The position numbers and the translations under genes were made by a program. A model generated the notes under the pieces. The model saw only the letters and a program-made list of their open reading frames with translations, was not told where the DNA came from and ran no database searches. DNA of 64,000 nucleotides from Chrysomallon squamiferum (taxonomy: Eukaryota > Mollusca > Gastropoda > Neomphalida > Peltospiridae). This document shows positions 44,589 through 58,700 of the stretch, one piece after another (position 1 is the stretch's first letter; each line of letters starts with the position of its first letter). The stretch spans positions 29,546,664 to 29,610,663 of the forward strand of contig CM022679.1 of assembly GCA_012295275.1 (NCBI GenBank), read 5' to 3'.

Positions 44589-47135
44589 GCTAGATAGATA
44601 GATAGATAGATAAATAGAGATAGAGAAATAAGAATAAAATGTTTAATTTGGCACCCATTGCTGCATAAAAATGTAGTCCACTTCAAACCAAACTCAGTTA
44701 AACTTCAGTAAAAAATTTGATTGATCCAGTGATATTTCTTTATTATTGGATTTTTACTTTATTAAATTTCAAACCCAGTAAAATATTTCTACAAATACCA
44801 TTATGCTGGAGAAATCCAGTTTAATTTCTTGTAATCAGAACGAAATCTGAAAATCTTGTTTATTTTTATGATCAACTTATTGATTAATCAAATGACCTTA
44901 TTCATTACCATTCGCCCACAGCTAATAAAAATAAATAAAAGTGGAAAATAGATGTGTGCGAGGTTAAATTTGGCTTCCTAATGGTTTATTACAGAGTTGC
45001 CTGCCTAATCTTTCTGATCTAGCTTCATTTGATATTGAAAAAAAATCAGTTAAAATAAAAACAATTTTTTAAATTCTTTTTATTTGGTGCTAAACTGATG
45101 GAAGAACCGTTAATTTTGATTGAGTGCATTTTTCACCATCATTTCCTGTTTGTCTGAAAGAGTTCGTTGACCTGTGTTTACTGTGTCTAAGTAGATTATA
45201 ATGCAGACTTGGGGCAGAGTTCAGTAACTTTATTATTACTGTCACAGGATAGTATTAACAATACTCACATGAAATATAATTTTAAAAATTGTGCCTGATT
45301 TTAACCACTGAATTTTAATTTTAATTTTAATTCTTTTTTTCTTTTTTATAAATTTAATTTTTTCTTTTTTTGAAATTTTATGATTATTATATATATTTTT
45401 TTATGTGTGTGGTTAAATATATACTTATTTTAAATTGAAATAATCCTTTCAATCCTTATAAAAATGAATCCTTTTGAATTTTTTTAGAATGAATAAAGGC
45501 ATATCTGGACCTGTCTGCAAATACGTTCACACACACACACACACACTTACACATCCAAATTCAGTCAATATGTTTATTTTCAGAGTTAATGAATATTTGA
45601 TATCTCGGCACATTTTAACTTTACTTTCTAAATATCAAACATATTTTTATATATTTTTAATTTTTCATTTGACAAGGACCAAACTCCAGAGCAGCCTCAC
45701 TAGAGGTTACTTTTATTGATCAGTGACAAGGAACCTTCCCATAGATCAAAAACTCTGTAATACCATGACCTTTGATAAACCAGCTGTCAAATGGTTGCAG
45801 GAATTGAGAATGCAATGAGTACAACAACACAAAATTGGTTTCCATTTTCTTCTGCTGTCCTCTTATTTTAATGTGTTTTGTGTGTTTTTTAACATTGTTT
45901 ATGTATTTACGTTATTACACAGAATAAATCCAATCAAATAGAAAAATCATTCCTAGGTAATTCTAACCAAATATAATTTTTGTTCTGTGGCGTGGTATAA
46001 TCAAGCATATTATGCAGCTCATCATTAATTTATCAGATTTGGTCTGGCTTGTGTAAAATTAGGAGTCATTAAGAAGACATTACAGAGCATTAATATTAAT
46101 TCTGCAGTGGAAGAAGGCACAATATCACATCTCAAAAATTACAAAAATAATATTCAGAATCGAATTGTCCATTCTCTGATGCTTTTCTCAGATGTCAGTC
46201 ACTCCCTGGGATTAATCAGGGTCTTATTAACAATGCATGTGGCGGTTACTTGATACCAGAGTGAAAATAATACCAGCATGGTTTCCCACTCCGTCAGCTA
46301 ATAACAGGAATAAAGAAATGGAACCAGATTGAAAACGTCTGAGCTTCTTGGAAACTATTTTCATCAAGCAATTACAGAAGATGTCGAGAAATATGTAAAC
46401 AATTGGCCATTCATCCAGCAGAAATTTGGAGCTGTGGTGATAAAACAGCCTTTTTGTGACGAAGAGACTCTTCTTGTTTGTCAAAAGTAGCCGTCAATTT
46501 GCGAAAAGTGTGATTGGACAGGAGGGTGCAGGGCTATTGAAGAAGTAATGAATTGTGCTGGTGGACATTTCCATTCTGCATCCGATGTGATTTGTGAATA
46601 AATTTTTCCATTCAGATTTGAATAAATTTTATTCTTTATATTTTATTTTATCAGCACAAGACAATTGTCAAATTAAGTATGAGTATTTATTTATTTATTT
46701 TGTTTCACAAAGGAATGAGTGAATGTGTTAGAAAAAGAAAGAAAGAGAGTGCAGTGATAAGTACTAGTTAAAAGACAAATGAATAAAGAAACATAAGAAA
46801 TAATTGTAATTTTAAATGCAAAACTGTTTTGACATTAGGTATCTAGAAAATATTGACATTTATTTTATTTTATTGTGTTTGTGTTTTGTAGCCTGTGTGT
46901 TGTTAATAAGAAAGAAAAATAAATTCTCAGCTCTGCTGTTAATGTTTACCTGCAGGCAACAATGAAGCACCTGCTGTTCATTATGTTGGACATCGAGATA
47001 TTGATTGCAGATGCAGAATATCTTTTCACATGTACTGTAATTACAAAATTCTCTCTATTTTTTTTACTAATTTGTAAAGACTGCTACTGGGTTTAAACAT
47101 TGCTTTACACTTTTTTTGTGATTTAATCTTTTATC

Positions 47136-47178
<43 letters not shown>

Positions 47179-48613
47179 TTTTATTATTATTATTATATGA
47201 TATTACTATTATTTATTTATCCCTTTATTTATTTATTTATAATTTTTGTAACAAATAGCCAAAGTGTTTGAATACTGCTTTAGACTTCTTGATTAATATT
47301 TTTGGTGATTCAATCTTTAATTTTTATCATTTTTTTTAACCACCTCGTTACAACAAAACAGTGTCTGCAGAAAATACATTACCAGTGTCATAATTAGATA
47401 CTTGAAACCATTCCTTTTTCTTCTTTCTGTTTTAGAATTCTTTTAAGAAAATAAATCCATAAAACACAACTTTTCCTCCTGATGTTTTATCTTACAATTC
47501 TTTCTCCTTTTTTTTTTTTTTTTTTCTGAAAACAGCTTCACACATGTTTTTTATTTTAATCTGATGTTTCTGCTGTATGACCTGTGACGTCATTAACAAA
47601 AAACAGACAGTGGTGATACTTCATCATTTAGTTTAGAAATATTTACCAGGAACCTGTCTTAAAATAAATGATTGTTATTGCCATTGATATCTTCCTTTTG
47701 TTCAACTGTTTGTTGAATTATTATTATTATTAAAACAATACGTTAAACCAAATTACCATTATATGCATAACATGAGTCCCCAAGTGACCAGTATTCACAA
47801 AACACCAGAATCCAAGTAGCCAATTTATTCATAACTTCTTAAACAAACTGACAGTTTTTACAAAATATTCAACCCAAAATACAAGAATTGAAATAACAAT
47901 CATCTGTTTAATTTGTTAAACGGAATAACTTACTGAAGAATCCAAATGATCATTACTGGTATTCAGTTAACATGAAAACCCCAATAACCATTGTTTGCTT
48001 AATTTGTTAAACCAAATGACCATTATTTACATAACATTATACAAATGAAGGCAATTGTCCTGTTAACCAAATGATTGTTATGCTAATATCCTTAATCTGA
48101 TGATAATTATTTCCAAATGTTAAGCCAACTAATAATTATTTTCATGTTTACAGTAACTGAACATAAATTAAATAACATCTAACTTTTTGATTACCCTTAT
48201 TTTCATGTTAACCCAGATGACATTTTGTGAATAAATGAAAATGACCCAAACATTTTTATTATTATTATTTAGTTTTTTTTGTTCTTGTTGTTTTAATGCA
48301 TCATGAATAAGATTTTTCTTTCTTTCTTTCATTATTTTTTTTTTTTCTTTCATTCTTTTCTTTTTCTTTTTTTGACATCTGTATGATTCCTGGATTGTTT
48401 GTGCTTTCTGTTTTCTTTTGATAGTTTTTGGCAAGTTTGCTTTAGGTGTCAGTTATTAAATTATATGTTTTGTCTGTTGATATAAAAACTGAGAGCTTGC
48501 AGAAATATTTCTTTCTGACATTTGATTCGTTTTCCTTTTCTAATTATTGTTATTTGTTTTGCAATTTGTTTCATTATTTTTATTATTATCTTTTTAAAAT
48601 CTTTTATTATAAT

Positions 48614-48673
<60 letters not shown>

Positions 48674-50548
48674 TTTGTTTGTTTGTATGAAATAGTTTCC
48701 ACAGTCAGTCAAGTAAACAATTTCTGTTAACAGATCTAATTAAAGGGTAGTGTTTGCTGACAAAAATAAAGACTAATTTAGACGAATCATTTATGAAAGT
48801 TTTAACATAACAACATTCTGTCTGTGTTAATCCTTTAATATAAATCTGTGCTCTGTGTCCACATTGTACCAGAAATGTTTTATTAATTTTGGTTCAAAGT
48901 GAACATATTTAAAGGGGTACAAAAAGAAAAATATAATAAAATAAAAAGAAAAATATTCCTAAAAGTATTCCCTGTATTTTTTTTTTTTTTTTTTTTTTTT
49001 GTGTGTATAAGAGTACTTCATTGGGTTTTGTTTTTTGTTGTTGTTTTGTCTTGCTAAATCTTTTAAGAGTTTTATTTTTATTTTTATTTCTTTTTTCTAT
49101 TTCTATTTCTATTATTTTCTCTTCTGGTGGGATTATTTTCATCACTGTATTAACATCATACGTTCAACACCTAATGAAATAACAGATCTAAACCCTTTCA
49201 ATGCATAATTAAAATTCAAGCAAAATCAACAACACTGGTAGTTAGTTGTGCTGCTGCTCCACAGATGGCAGCACTTGCTGAACTGATAAACTGTTAGGGA
49301 GCTTCTGGGGTTGTCTCCACTTCTCACATTATAACAAGAAGAATTTTTTGGTGGATTTTGTTTTTCTAAGGACAAGTAGTAAACCTGCCCATCTCCCAGA
49401 AGGGGTTAACATTAAAATTCAAAATTCAGAGATTCATTTGTTGTATGTTAATGTACGTACTCAGATAGTTGAGGTTGATCAGGAGCAAACAACAGACAAG
49501 ACACATCTGTGTGTGGTTGTTGAGTAGAAGCACCTGATTCCTTTCACCTGAGACAGCTAACACAGCAGTGATGGAAAGGTAGCAGTGATCCTCGTGTTAG
49601 TGCAGCGCAGAACACAGCCGAGATAAAAAGAAATCAATACGCGCCGTTTGCCGTGCAGCCATTGTTTGCAGATGTTTCCAGCCAAAGATCCGTTCAATTT
49701 AATCTGCACATCCCATGATGCCATTCTGGTCATGCTATCTGAGTCCTTTTAATAGTCTTCAATGAATGGTTATAGTTCCAATTTGGTTATGTTCCCTGAT
49801 GTCGAAATACCTCAAGCTTTTTTTTTGTTGTTGTCGTCAGGTCAAATTTAAAAAAAAAAAAAAATTGTTTCTTTCTTTTATTTTTTTTTTTTTTTTTTAT
49901 TTTTTAAAAAATGATTTCATCATCTGTGTAAGCATACAAGTATAATATACTGAGAAAGAAAATAAAAATGACTACCCCTAATTACTCTGTTTTGTGGGTG
50001 TGTTGTACTTTATTGTTTATAAAGATTAGTCCCCACTAACTATATAAAACAATACAGTAACTTTAAGACATGAGAAAAATTATTTAGTCGGTGTAAAATA
50101 GCCTCTTTTTAATAGAAAATTTTATTGCTGCTAGGAATAATACTTTTTTTAACACTCTTTATATCATTTAAATATTTTATTGCTTCAAGAATTTTTAATT
50201 TTGTCATGTAATATCACTTTAATAGAATATTTTGTTGTTGTTTTGGATTAACTTCTTTTTTATTTCCCTTGTGACATTTTAATGGAATATTTTATTCTGT
50301 CTAGTAAAATAGCTTTACTTTTTCTTTTCTTTTTTTATATAGATCAAATATAACTGAATATTTTATTTTTAATGGGTTTTTTAATGTTTATTTCACTGGT
50401 ATTGAAATCAGTTTAATTGTAAATACTGGCTGATATCACAAAGCTTTCAGAATTTCTTTCTTGTCTAAAATAGATAGCTCATACTTTTTTGTGGGGGATA
50501 ATTTTTTTTTTTTTTATTATTATTTTTTATTTATTTATTTATTTATTA

Positions 50549-50593
<45 letters not shown>

Positions 50594-52937
50594 TAGAGAC
50601 TGTGTGTGTGTGTTAATATGTGCAACTAAAAATAACTGATTTCGTTCTATTTTTTTGCCTTCTGGAAATATATTCAGTCCACTTACTTTGATTTAATTTG
50701 TCAGCCATCAAAGCCTTTTGAATTCCATCAAGCAATTTTTCATTTTGAGTTTTATACGTCTGCACTGCGGGCTTTGTCTGGCAATGTCAGTAGAGGTCAT
50801 CTGTACCTAGTCATCGTAAATAATATTTGATAATGTTGCATGGTGAGTATGGACAGTGCTGTCAGTGATGTAGTTCTTTCAGGAAATCTTTGTCTTAGAT
50901 ATCTGACGCAAGACTTGTAGGGATGAAATTAGAATAAAAACATCTTTGTGTGTCTTGTTTTTTTCTGTGTCCTCTGTTTCCTGTACAAATAATTGGTTAC
51001 ATAATATAAAAAAAATGAAAACACAATGAAAGAAAAATAAAAGCAAATAATGCTGTTGAAAAAACAACACAGTGAGGTGCAATGATAAACCATATGGTAA
51101 GACAAAGATAAAAAAAGAGAAAGAGTGTGAGGATGCGTGTGTGTCTGTGTCAGAGAGAGAGAGAGTCTCTGTGTTTGAATGCGTATGACAGAGAGATAAT
51201 TATAAAAAACAGTATAAGAACAACAGAGGCCAGTATTAACAGTTTACATATTGAAATCTTCATTAAAACAGATAAGAAAAAAAAAAGTTTGAAAAACAAG
51301 CAGAGAAAGTGTGTCACACAAATGCCATGAAGGGCCGATGCCATTGATTTTGTGGTGCGTGTTGTTTTTGCCTGGTTTTACAGCGTCATTGATTGGAAAT
51401 ACTTCAGCTGTCAAGTTTTGTGTTCTGTGTAATACGAGCCTGAGAAGATTTTCTCTCTCGTTCGCGATAGATCATCAGCTTTTTAATGTCAGTTTGACTG
51501 AGCATATCTCTATTTTCATTTTCCTTTCTACTGTTTTTTATATATACATCTTTATTTTTATTTTTATTTATTTTTTCGTTTTTTTTCAATATTGATTTTC
51601 TCTTATTTCTTTTTTGTTTTTGGTTATTGTTTCATGGCATTAACATTTTTCATATTGGCAGCAATCTATTCATATCTGACCTAAAAAGGGGAAAAAAAAT
51701 TTGATGCCTGAACGATTTTTATAGCAGTGAAATGTTGTGCACAATCATAAAGTTAATGTTGTTGACTCAATACTCTGCTAGTTACAACAAAGTGAAGGAA
51801 GTAGCCCAGTGGTTTGAGTACATGTGTGATGGGTAAAGGGTTTCAAGGCCAATCATTCTTCAAAAAACTCATGTTCAAATCACTTTGTCAAATGTATTAA
51901 AGGCTTTGGTGTGTGCTTTCCTGTGCAGGGGATGGTGCAAATAAAATATCGCTTATTGCTTACTGGTTTGCTGCTGAGAGCAAAAAATCTGGACTATGTT
52001 ATGCCTAAATTGTTACAGTTGAATGTGGTAATTGATAAAAAAAAATATCCTCATAAACTGACTGTGGATTTCATTTCTAAATTATTTGTATTAAAAAAAA
52101 CCTTTGATTACCATTAACTAAAAGTGATGTGAAACACATTTTTTATCTTATTCATTTATTCATTTGTGCTGATCATAACTTGTAAACTTGTTTACTGGCT
52201 ATTTTCACTTTATAATTAAACTACTTCATCAATTAATGATGGGCTGCCCTTTTCCTGAAATCCTGCTTCTATCCTTTTTTTACTTCACTAAATGAAGTGG
52301 TAATAACAATAATGTGATGTTGAATAGTTAATACACTTCTTCCCCAAGGGAAGTCATGTTTTAATGGATCTACAGTGGAAATGTCTGCAGATAAATTTTT
52401 TCTTTTCTGAAAAATATCTTGATTTAGTCTGTTTTCTCGAAAAGTACTCCTGGGCTGTATTCATTTCAGATGAAAATACAGAAGTAGAAATATATATATA
52501 TATATATGAATATGGACAAATTTTGATTTCATTTATACCACAATTCACATTAAATTAGTACTTCATTTCATAATGTGCCGTTTCAGATCGTTTTGTTCCA
52601 TTACGATTAATTTGAAATAATTTCTTTCGTTTCATTTAACACCATTTCCCTGCATTTTAAACTCTGTTTCACTCAAACATCTTTCATTTCACCAGTTACT
52701 TATTTCATTAGACCACTCTTCACCTGCTCTCTGCTGCATCTGGTCATTCTGCAGTTGATTTTGTGAATCATTATTTTATTTCCTAAACCTTTACTGTTCA
52801 TCTACTCCGTATTACAGTAATATTTGGAAATGCACAGAACACATACTGTCTTGCATCTTTTCTTTCTCTTTATCCATTTTTTTAGTTTTAGTTTTTTTTA
52901 TCATGTCAAATTTTGTGTGCCTGAGTGTGTATGTGTC

Positions 52938-52987
<50 letters not shown>

Positions 52988-55695
52988 TGTGTCTGTGTCT
53001 GTGTCTGCATGAGTGCATATGTGTTTTTGTGTTTTTATGGTTAGATATTTTAACTTAATCTTGCCAAACATGCAGAATCTTAGATACATTGTATACATAA
53101 ATTACTGTAAAATATGACTAAGACTCATCCTTACACAGGCAAGCACACATATGTGAAGACAAACATACACACACTGACGCACATACATACATAACATTTG
53201 TTTATGCATGTGAACAACAGAAATAAGAGTGAAAAAATAAAATAAAATCAAAAGATTTAAATAAATATCTAATTAATTGCAGTGTATGCTTTAGGTAAAC
53301 AGTTTCCAGTAACGGTTCTGTTTTTAATTAGACAAAGTGAGTTTTTCTACAACATAAACATGCCAGATCAATAAACAGTTGGAGTGTGTCGTGCTTGTTA
53401 TTGCACTGGAGCCATATATTCTCGTATCAGGTGGATATGATAAAAATATGTAACAAATTCTACACTTAATATGAATAAACAATTCTAATGAGTCGTTTGT
53501 GTCAGTTTGCCTTCGACATAAACACTTGTTACGACAGTCAATCCATAAACACAGTCTCAGGTGTACGTTGTAAAAGATTTGTGTTAAATACATAATAAAT
53601 TCTGTACCTCATGTAACTATTATTTGAGTACAAGTAATTGTTTTATCTAAAAACAATCAATATTTATCTGAGTAAATGTATATATATATATCATAATTCA
53701 GTTTATTTTATTTGAATACAATCTGTTTTATCACACCATAATTTTTATTTAAATAGTCTGATTTTTCCCCGAGTGAAATCTGTTTATCTGAATTTAATCT
53801 ACATTTTATTTGAATACAATCTATATCTGATCAGAATATAATCTATACTTTATTTAAATAGTCTGTATTTAGTTATATGAGTATTTTCCACATGTATAAA
53901 TTTAATCTGCATTTTATCTGAATACTTTCAATATACTGTTCAAATACAATGTATCCTTTGCACCAGTATAATCCTCTTTATATGATTTCTGTCCACACTT
54001 TATGTCAATATAATACACTTTTTATCTCAGTAAAATTTGTATCTAATCTGGAATTCTTTACACTTTATTTGAGTACAGTCTGTATTTTTGTCCATTCAAT
54101 TTGTACTTTAGCCCAACACAGTCTGTATTTTATCTGGATGTGATCTACACATCACTTAACATAATCTGTATGATCTCAAATCATCAGTAATGTGTGTTAT
54201 TTCTTTATTTCTCAAATCATTTAACAAACCGGTGAAAAATGTTGGCGGCCGTTGAATGTGACAGTCAAAGTAGTTGTTGTGACACTGCTGCATGTCATAT
54301 CTTTCTGCATCCCCCAAAATTAAATCTACATAAATGTATAGAATTGTTTATCTGATTGATTGGTTTACTAGGCAGAGTTGTCAGGTTGTGAATTGATTAT
54401 CGCTAATGCATCTTTGTGTGTGTGTTTGTCGTGGCTAAACAAACATAACTTAGAGATTTAGTGAGTTAGCGAGATAGACACAGCTGAAGAATGCTGTTAT
54501 TGTGGTTGCAGTAAATGTTTCTCTTCATCATCTTTATTTCTTTCTTCTTCATCATATTATTATTAATCTGATAGTGTTACAGTTGTTATTGTCACATCAT
54601 TATTGCTGTTGTTATCATCATTATCATGATCATCTTTATCATCGAATGCTTCCTGTTTTTTTTTTATAGTTCTGTTACTTTTGCTTCTTATCATCACCGA
54701 CATCAGCATTATCATCGTGAAGATCATCATTATTGTTATTATTATTAGGGGCATTTAATTGTTATCTGCCAGTCATTTGATTTTGCAGTGATAACAAAAT
54801 AGACATAAATGCTGCTGCTGCAAAAAGGTGCAATCAACTTAATGATCTTGTGTTTGAAATACAGATACTTTATTCATGACTACACATACTGTGTACTTTA
54901 AAACATCTATGACACTGCATTCAGCTGTGAGGAAAATTAATACTGAATGATGATGTAAAGGAAGTGAGATAAAGAAGAACTGATCCTGAAACCTGCAACT
55001 TCTCAAGCAGAGTGACTGATCTTGAACCACAGTCCTCTCTTTCAGATACAGAGAACTCAGATCAGACACAAAGTCTCTCGTAATCTTGTCTTTTCATTTT
55101 ATATTACCACACAGAAATACAGACTTCGTGTTTATGACTGACAAGTTAGCTGCACCAGTGACACACGAAAAAGAAAGATCTTTAACACTGGTGAAAAATC
55201 ATGAGTCGAACTCCATTTTCTGGCCTTGCACTTTTATTTCAAACTGTTCATTATTGGCTGTTAAAATTCCCAAATGATTTTTCATTGATGACATCAAAGC
55301 CATTTCATCTGACAGTCACTCAATGATGCTTTATTAAATTTTCTACATAGATGAGCGGTCATCTGTAATTTCACTTGGAAAAAATCTCTCTATCTTATTT
55401 TCTTTGTGTTTTTTTACAGTTTTCTGTCAACTATTAAAAGTTGGATCTCTGTGCTGGTAAAGTGATTTCGTGAAAATAAAATAATGTGCGATGTCTTCCC
55501 TGTGTGATAAAACACAAAGTACTCGCTTCATTTTGAAATCCAGTTCTCACAGGAATTGATAGCATTCAGAACTGCAATTACACTTGTCCCAACAGAAATG
55601 CAAAAGTGATTTTTCTTTTTAACGAGTATCTTTGAAAAATACATGTATCCAGCTGATGTTTTTAATTATGTTTCATGTATCCTAGAACACTCCAG

Positions 55696-55737
<42 letters not shown>

Positions 55738-58700
55738 AATAATCCTTACATATATATACTCACTCATATAGAGACACACACACACAAACCTGCTTGCACT
55801 AAGTAAATAAGCTCACTAAATAAATAAACAAAAAGAAATTCAAAATGTAAATATTACTAATAGCATAGCATTTTTTTTTTTTTTTATCAGAAACTCCAAC
55901 TTCTTAATACTTCAGGTGTGTGAATATAAATGTATCTTTATTCTGTTCACAACATATTTTTAAAAGAATTATTTAAACAACAAAAGAAACTACAATATTT
56001 TCAACATTAAAATTGTTCATACTGGAACTTGTTATAAAAAATAAATAAATAAATAAATAAAAGAATCATCATCACAGCTCACCCATACTGATGATACTTC
56101 ATAAACATTGATCTTTCTGTATCTTCTTTATTTCTTTTCAGATAACACTTTCTCTTTCTTCTCTTTTTTTCATTTTTTTTTATTCTAATATTATTCATAG
56201 ATTTCATTTTCCACAAACCTTGTCCAATTATTGTCAATGCCATGTTTTCACTTATCATTTGAAGACTCTGTGGTTTTAGCCTGCTGGTGATAAAACGAGA
56301 CTAGGAATATCTCTGGGTTGTAACAGCGTCTCACTTGGTGTGTTTTATAGTTTCTTTTACTAGTGTCCATCACCATGAGCAGTGGAGAGGAAAATTGCTT
56401 CACGTTTTATTTATCACAATCATTTGTTTAGTGTAGATATCTCTATTTTATGTTTTAGATCACGTTGTGATCAGTGGAGCAGTAGTTTTTTTCCTGATCC
56501 AAAAAAATGTTGATTTTTTTAATTATTATTATTATTTTGATGTTGTTGGTAATATTTACAGATGTCTTTTCAAATCTGCACAGTAACTTTACACTGATTT
56601 TAGGCTTCCTTTCTCCAAACACACTTTTCTAACTTGTTCAGGATTGCCTCAGAAAATTATGTCCAAAACATAATTTAATTTGCACTTTTTTCACTACTAT
56701 TCACTGTAATAATAAAACAGTTGAATTTAAATCTAATATTCATAACGTAATTATTGACCAAAATAATATAATAATTGTTCGTATATTTTCCTCAGTTTTT
56801 CAATAATTCTTTGAAGTCTTTTCTTATTTCTTGAGTTTTTAAATTATTCTTTGAAATGTTCTTTTTACAGTTTGTTTTGTTTTGCTATAGGTGTTTGTTT
56901 GTTTGTTTTTAATAATTACTAACAACAATCTTATATCCTAGTTTCTATTTCTGTTTTAGAATGATGAGCAGAGCAACTTGTTCTACGACGATTACTGGAC
57001 AAAGAGATACGTAGAAGAGGACAATTCTTTCAGTGATACAAAATACTCATCAAAAGATGATCCTGCTTGGAAGAAAGAACCTCGACCTCTGTCAGAGAAA
57101 CAAACTGACAGTGTGAAAAAGACTGCTGCAGACAAAAAGTATGAATCTGCAAAGCAGGCAGAAATCCAGAAGGCTCTGGATGATAAGAAGAAGTCGATGG
57201 AGAAAGAAAAAATCCTCAGAGAGAAGAAAGCTGAGAGGCCTGCCTCAAAGCACAGTGATACCGAGTTCGCACAAAAAAGCCTTCAAGTTGAGTCCAGTTT
57301 AAACGACAAGATTTACGAGTACGCAAAGCAGCTGCACAAAGAGAAGAAATCGTGGGATTTCTCCAAGTTCAACAATGATCTGTTAACCGAGAAAGACTAC
57401 AAAGAGATCGATGATGAGATCAACGAGCGCAACAGTGATGATAGTGATGATGATGGTGATGGTGAAGAAGGTTACAGGAGTTCACAGGAACGAGCCGAAG
57501 TGGGAAATAAGCTGGAGAGTTCCAGCCAGCAGCAGGAGGAGGAGAAGGTTAATAAAATCCCGTACGGAGATGACATGGTCTACCCCGACTCCAGCAGCAG
57601 TGAGAAGAGAGAGGTCAACGAAGTCCACCCCATTGAGTTCGCCGACCCTGTTGAGTACACAGAGAAGCATCACTCAGTGAAGAAAAACCTCTACAACTCC
57701 GAGTACCTTAAAGAGTACGCCAAGACCAAACCCGACTTGAAGACAAGTCCTAACCCCCCTCCACCAGGTCTGGGGAATGACCATTCCATGATGGTGACAC
57801 CATCAGGAAAGAAACCAAAGGCTTCCAAAAAAGAAGCCGTCTACATTGAGTCTGTTCCTTTAGGTAGTTAATGTTCACTTACCTGATTACTTCTTTCTTT
57901 ATACAGTAGATGGGTTTTGATGTTGTTTTTTGTTTTTTTTAACAAATACAATAATTGTCTTCTTATTCAGTGATCCAAGATAGATTACTATTTACATTAA
58001 TAAGAATAATTTGTTTCCTTACATAATAACTCTTTGGATATAAAGTACTTAATTACTAAGTAACTATTTTCATTTTGAAAATACTGTATACAGGGCACGA
58101 TGTTACTAATATTATTACAAACACTACAGCTATTGTTGTTTTTATGGTTGTTATGTTACTTTTGTTTCTGTAGTTATTAGTGTTGATTTTATTACAATTG
58201 TTGATTATCTATATTTAAAACAGAGAAATGTGAACAGGACTACGACTGTCATGTTACTAGTGTTGATGTTATTACAACTGTTGATTATCTATATTTAAAA
58301 CAGAGAAATGTGAACAGGACTACGACTGTCATGTTACTAGTATTGATGTTATTACAACTGTTGATTAATATTTAAAACAGAGGTGAATCTGTGACTGTGT
58401 CTGTGTTGATGTTATTACATTATCTGTAGGTTGCTTTGGTCACTATTACAACTGTTGATTATCTATATTTAAAACAGAGAAATGGTCAGTGGTATCCTAG
58501 TCAGACGGTCAGTGGTATCCTAGTCACTGTGAACTGCACCGGTCAGCTTGTATCCGACACGACCACATCAAGATTGACCACAAAAACACCTGTGTCAAGT
58601 CTCAAGGTTTGTCCAACTTTCAGAAAACACTGAAACTCAGAAATCTTTTTTTATGATGGTTAGTGGATGAACAGACAATCAGACATTCTCCCAGACAGAT

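Larger units (their letters stand above)
26390..56959 (+). other. Giant FSTL intron 1, 30.6 kb
   Basis: GTAGGT donor at 26390, AG acceptor at 56958-56959, phase 0. I read both strands and found no supported gene. The ORFs present are short, family-less, or repeat-derived. The intron holds microsatellites, degenerate tandem duplications, islands of lower AT content and a possible SINE, each listed separately. Because the intron is phase 0, an unseen phase 0-0 exon (for example a Kazal exon) could be inserted without breaking the frame, but I found none. Confidence 0.75.

Noticed and set aside
48168-49145. Lys-rich minus-strand ORFs
   Set aside because: They arise from T-rich sequence read on the other strand and have no family similarity.
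53951-53960. GTATCCTTT as a second U12 5' splice site
   Set aside because: No exon ends there, there is no matching TTCCTTAAC branch site, and it lies inside a degenerate tandem repeat.
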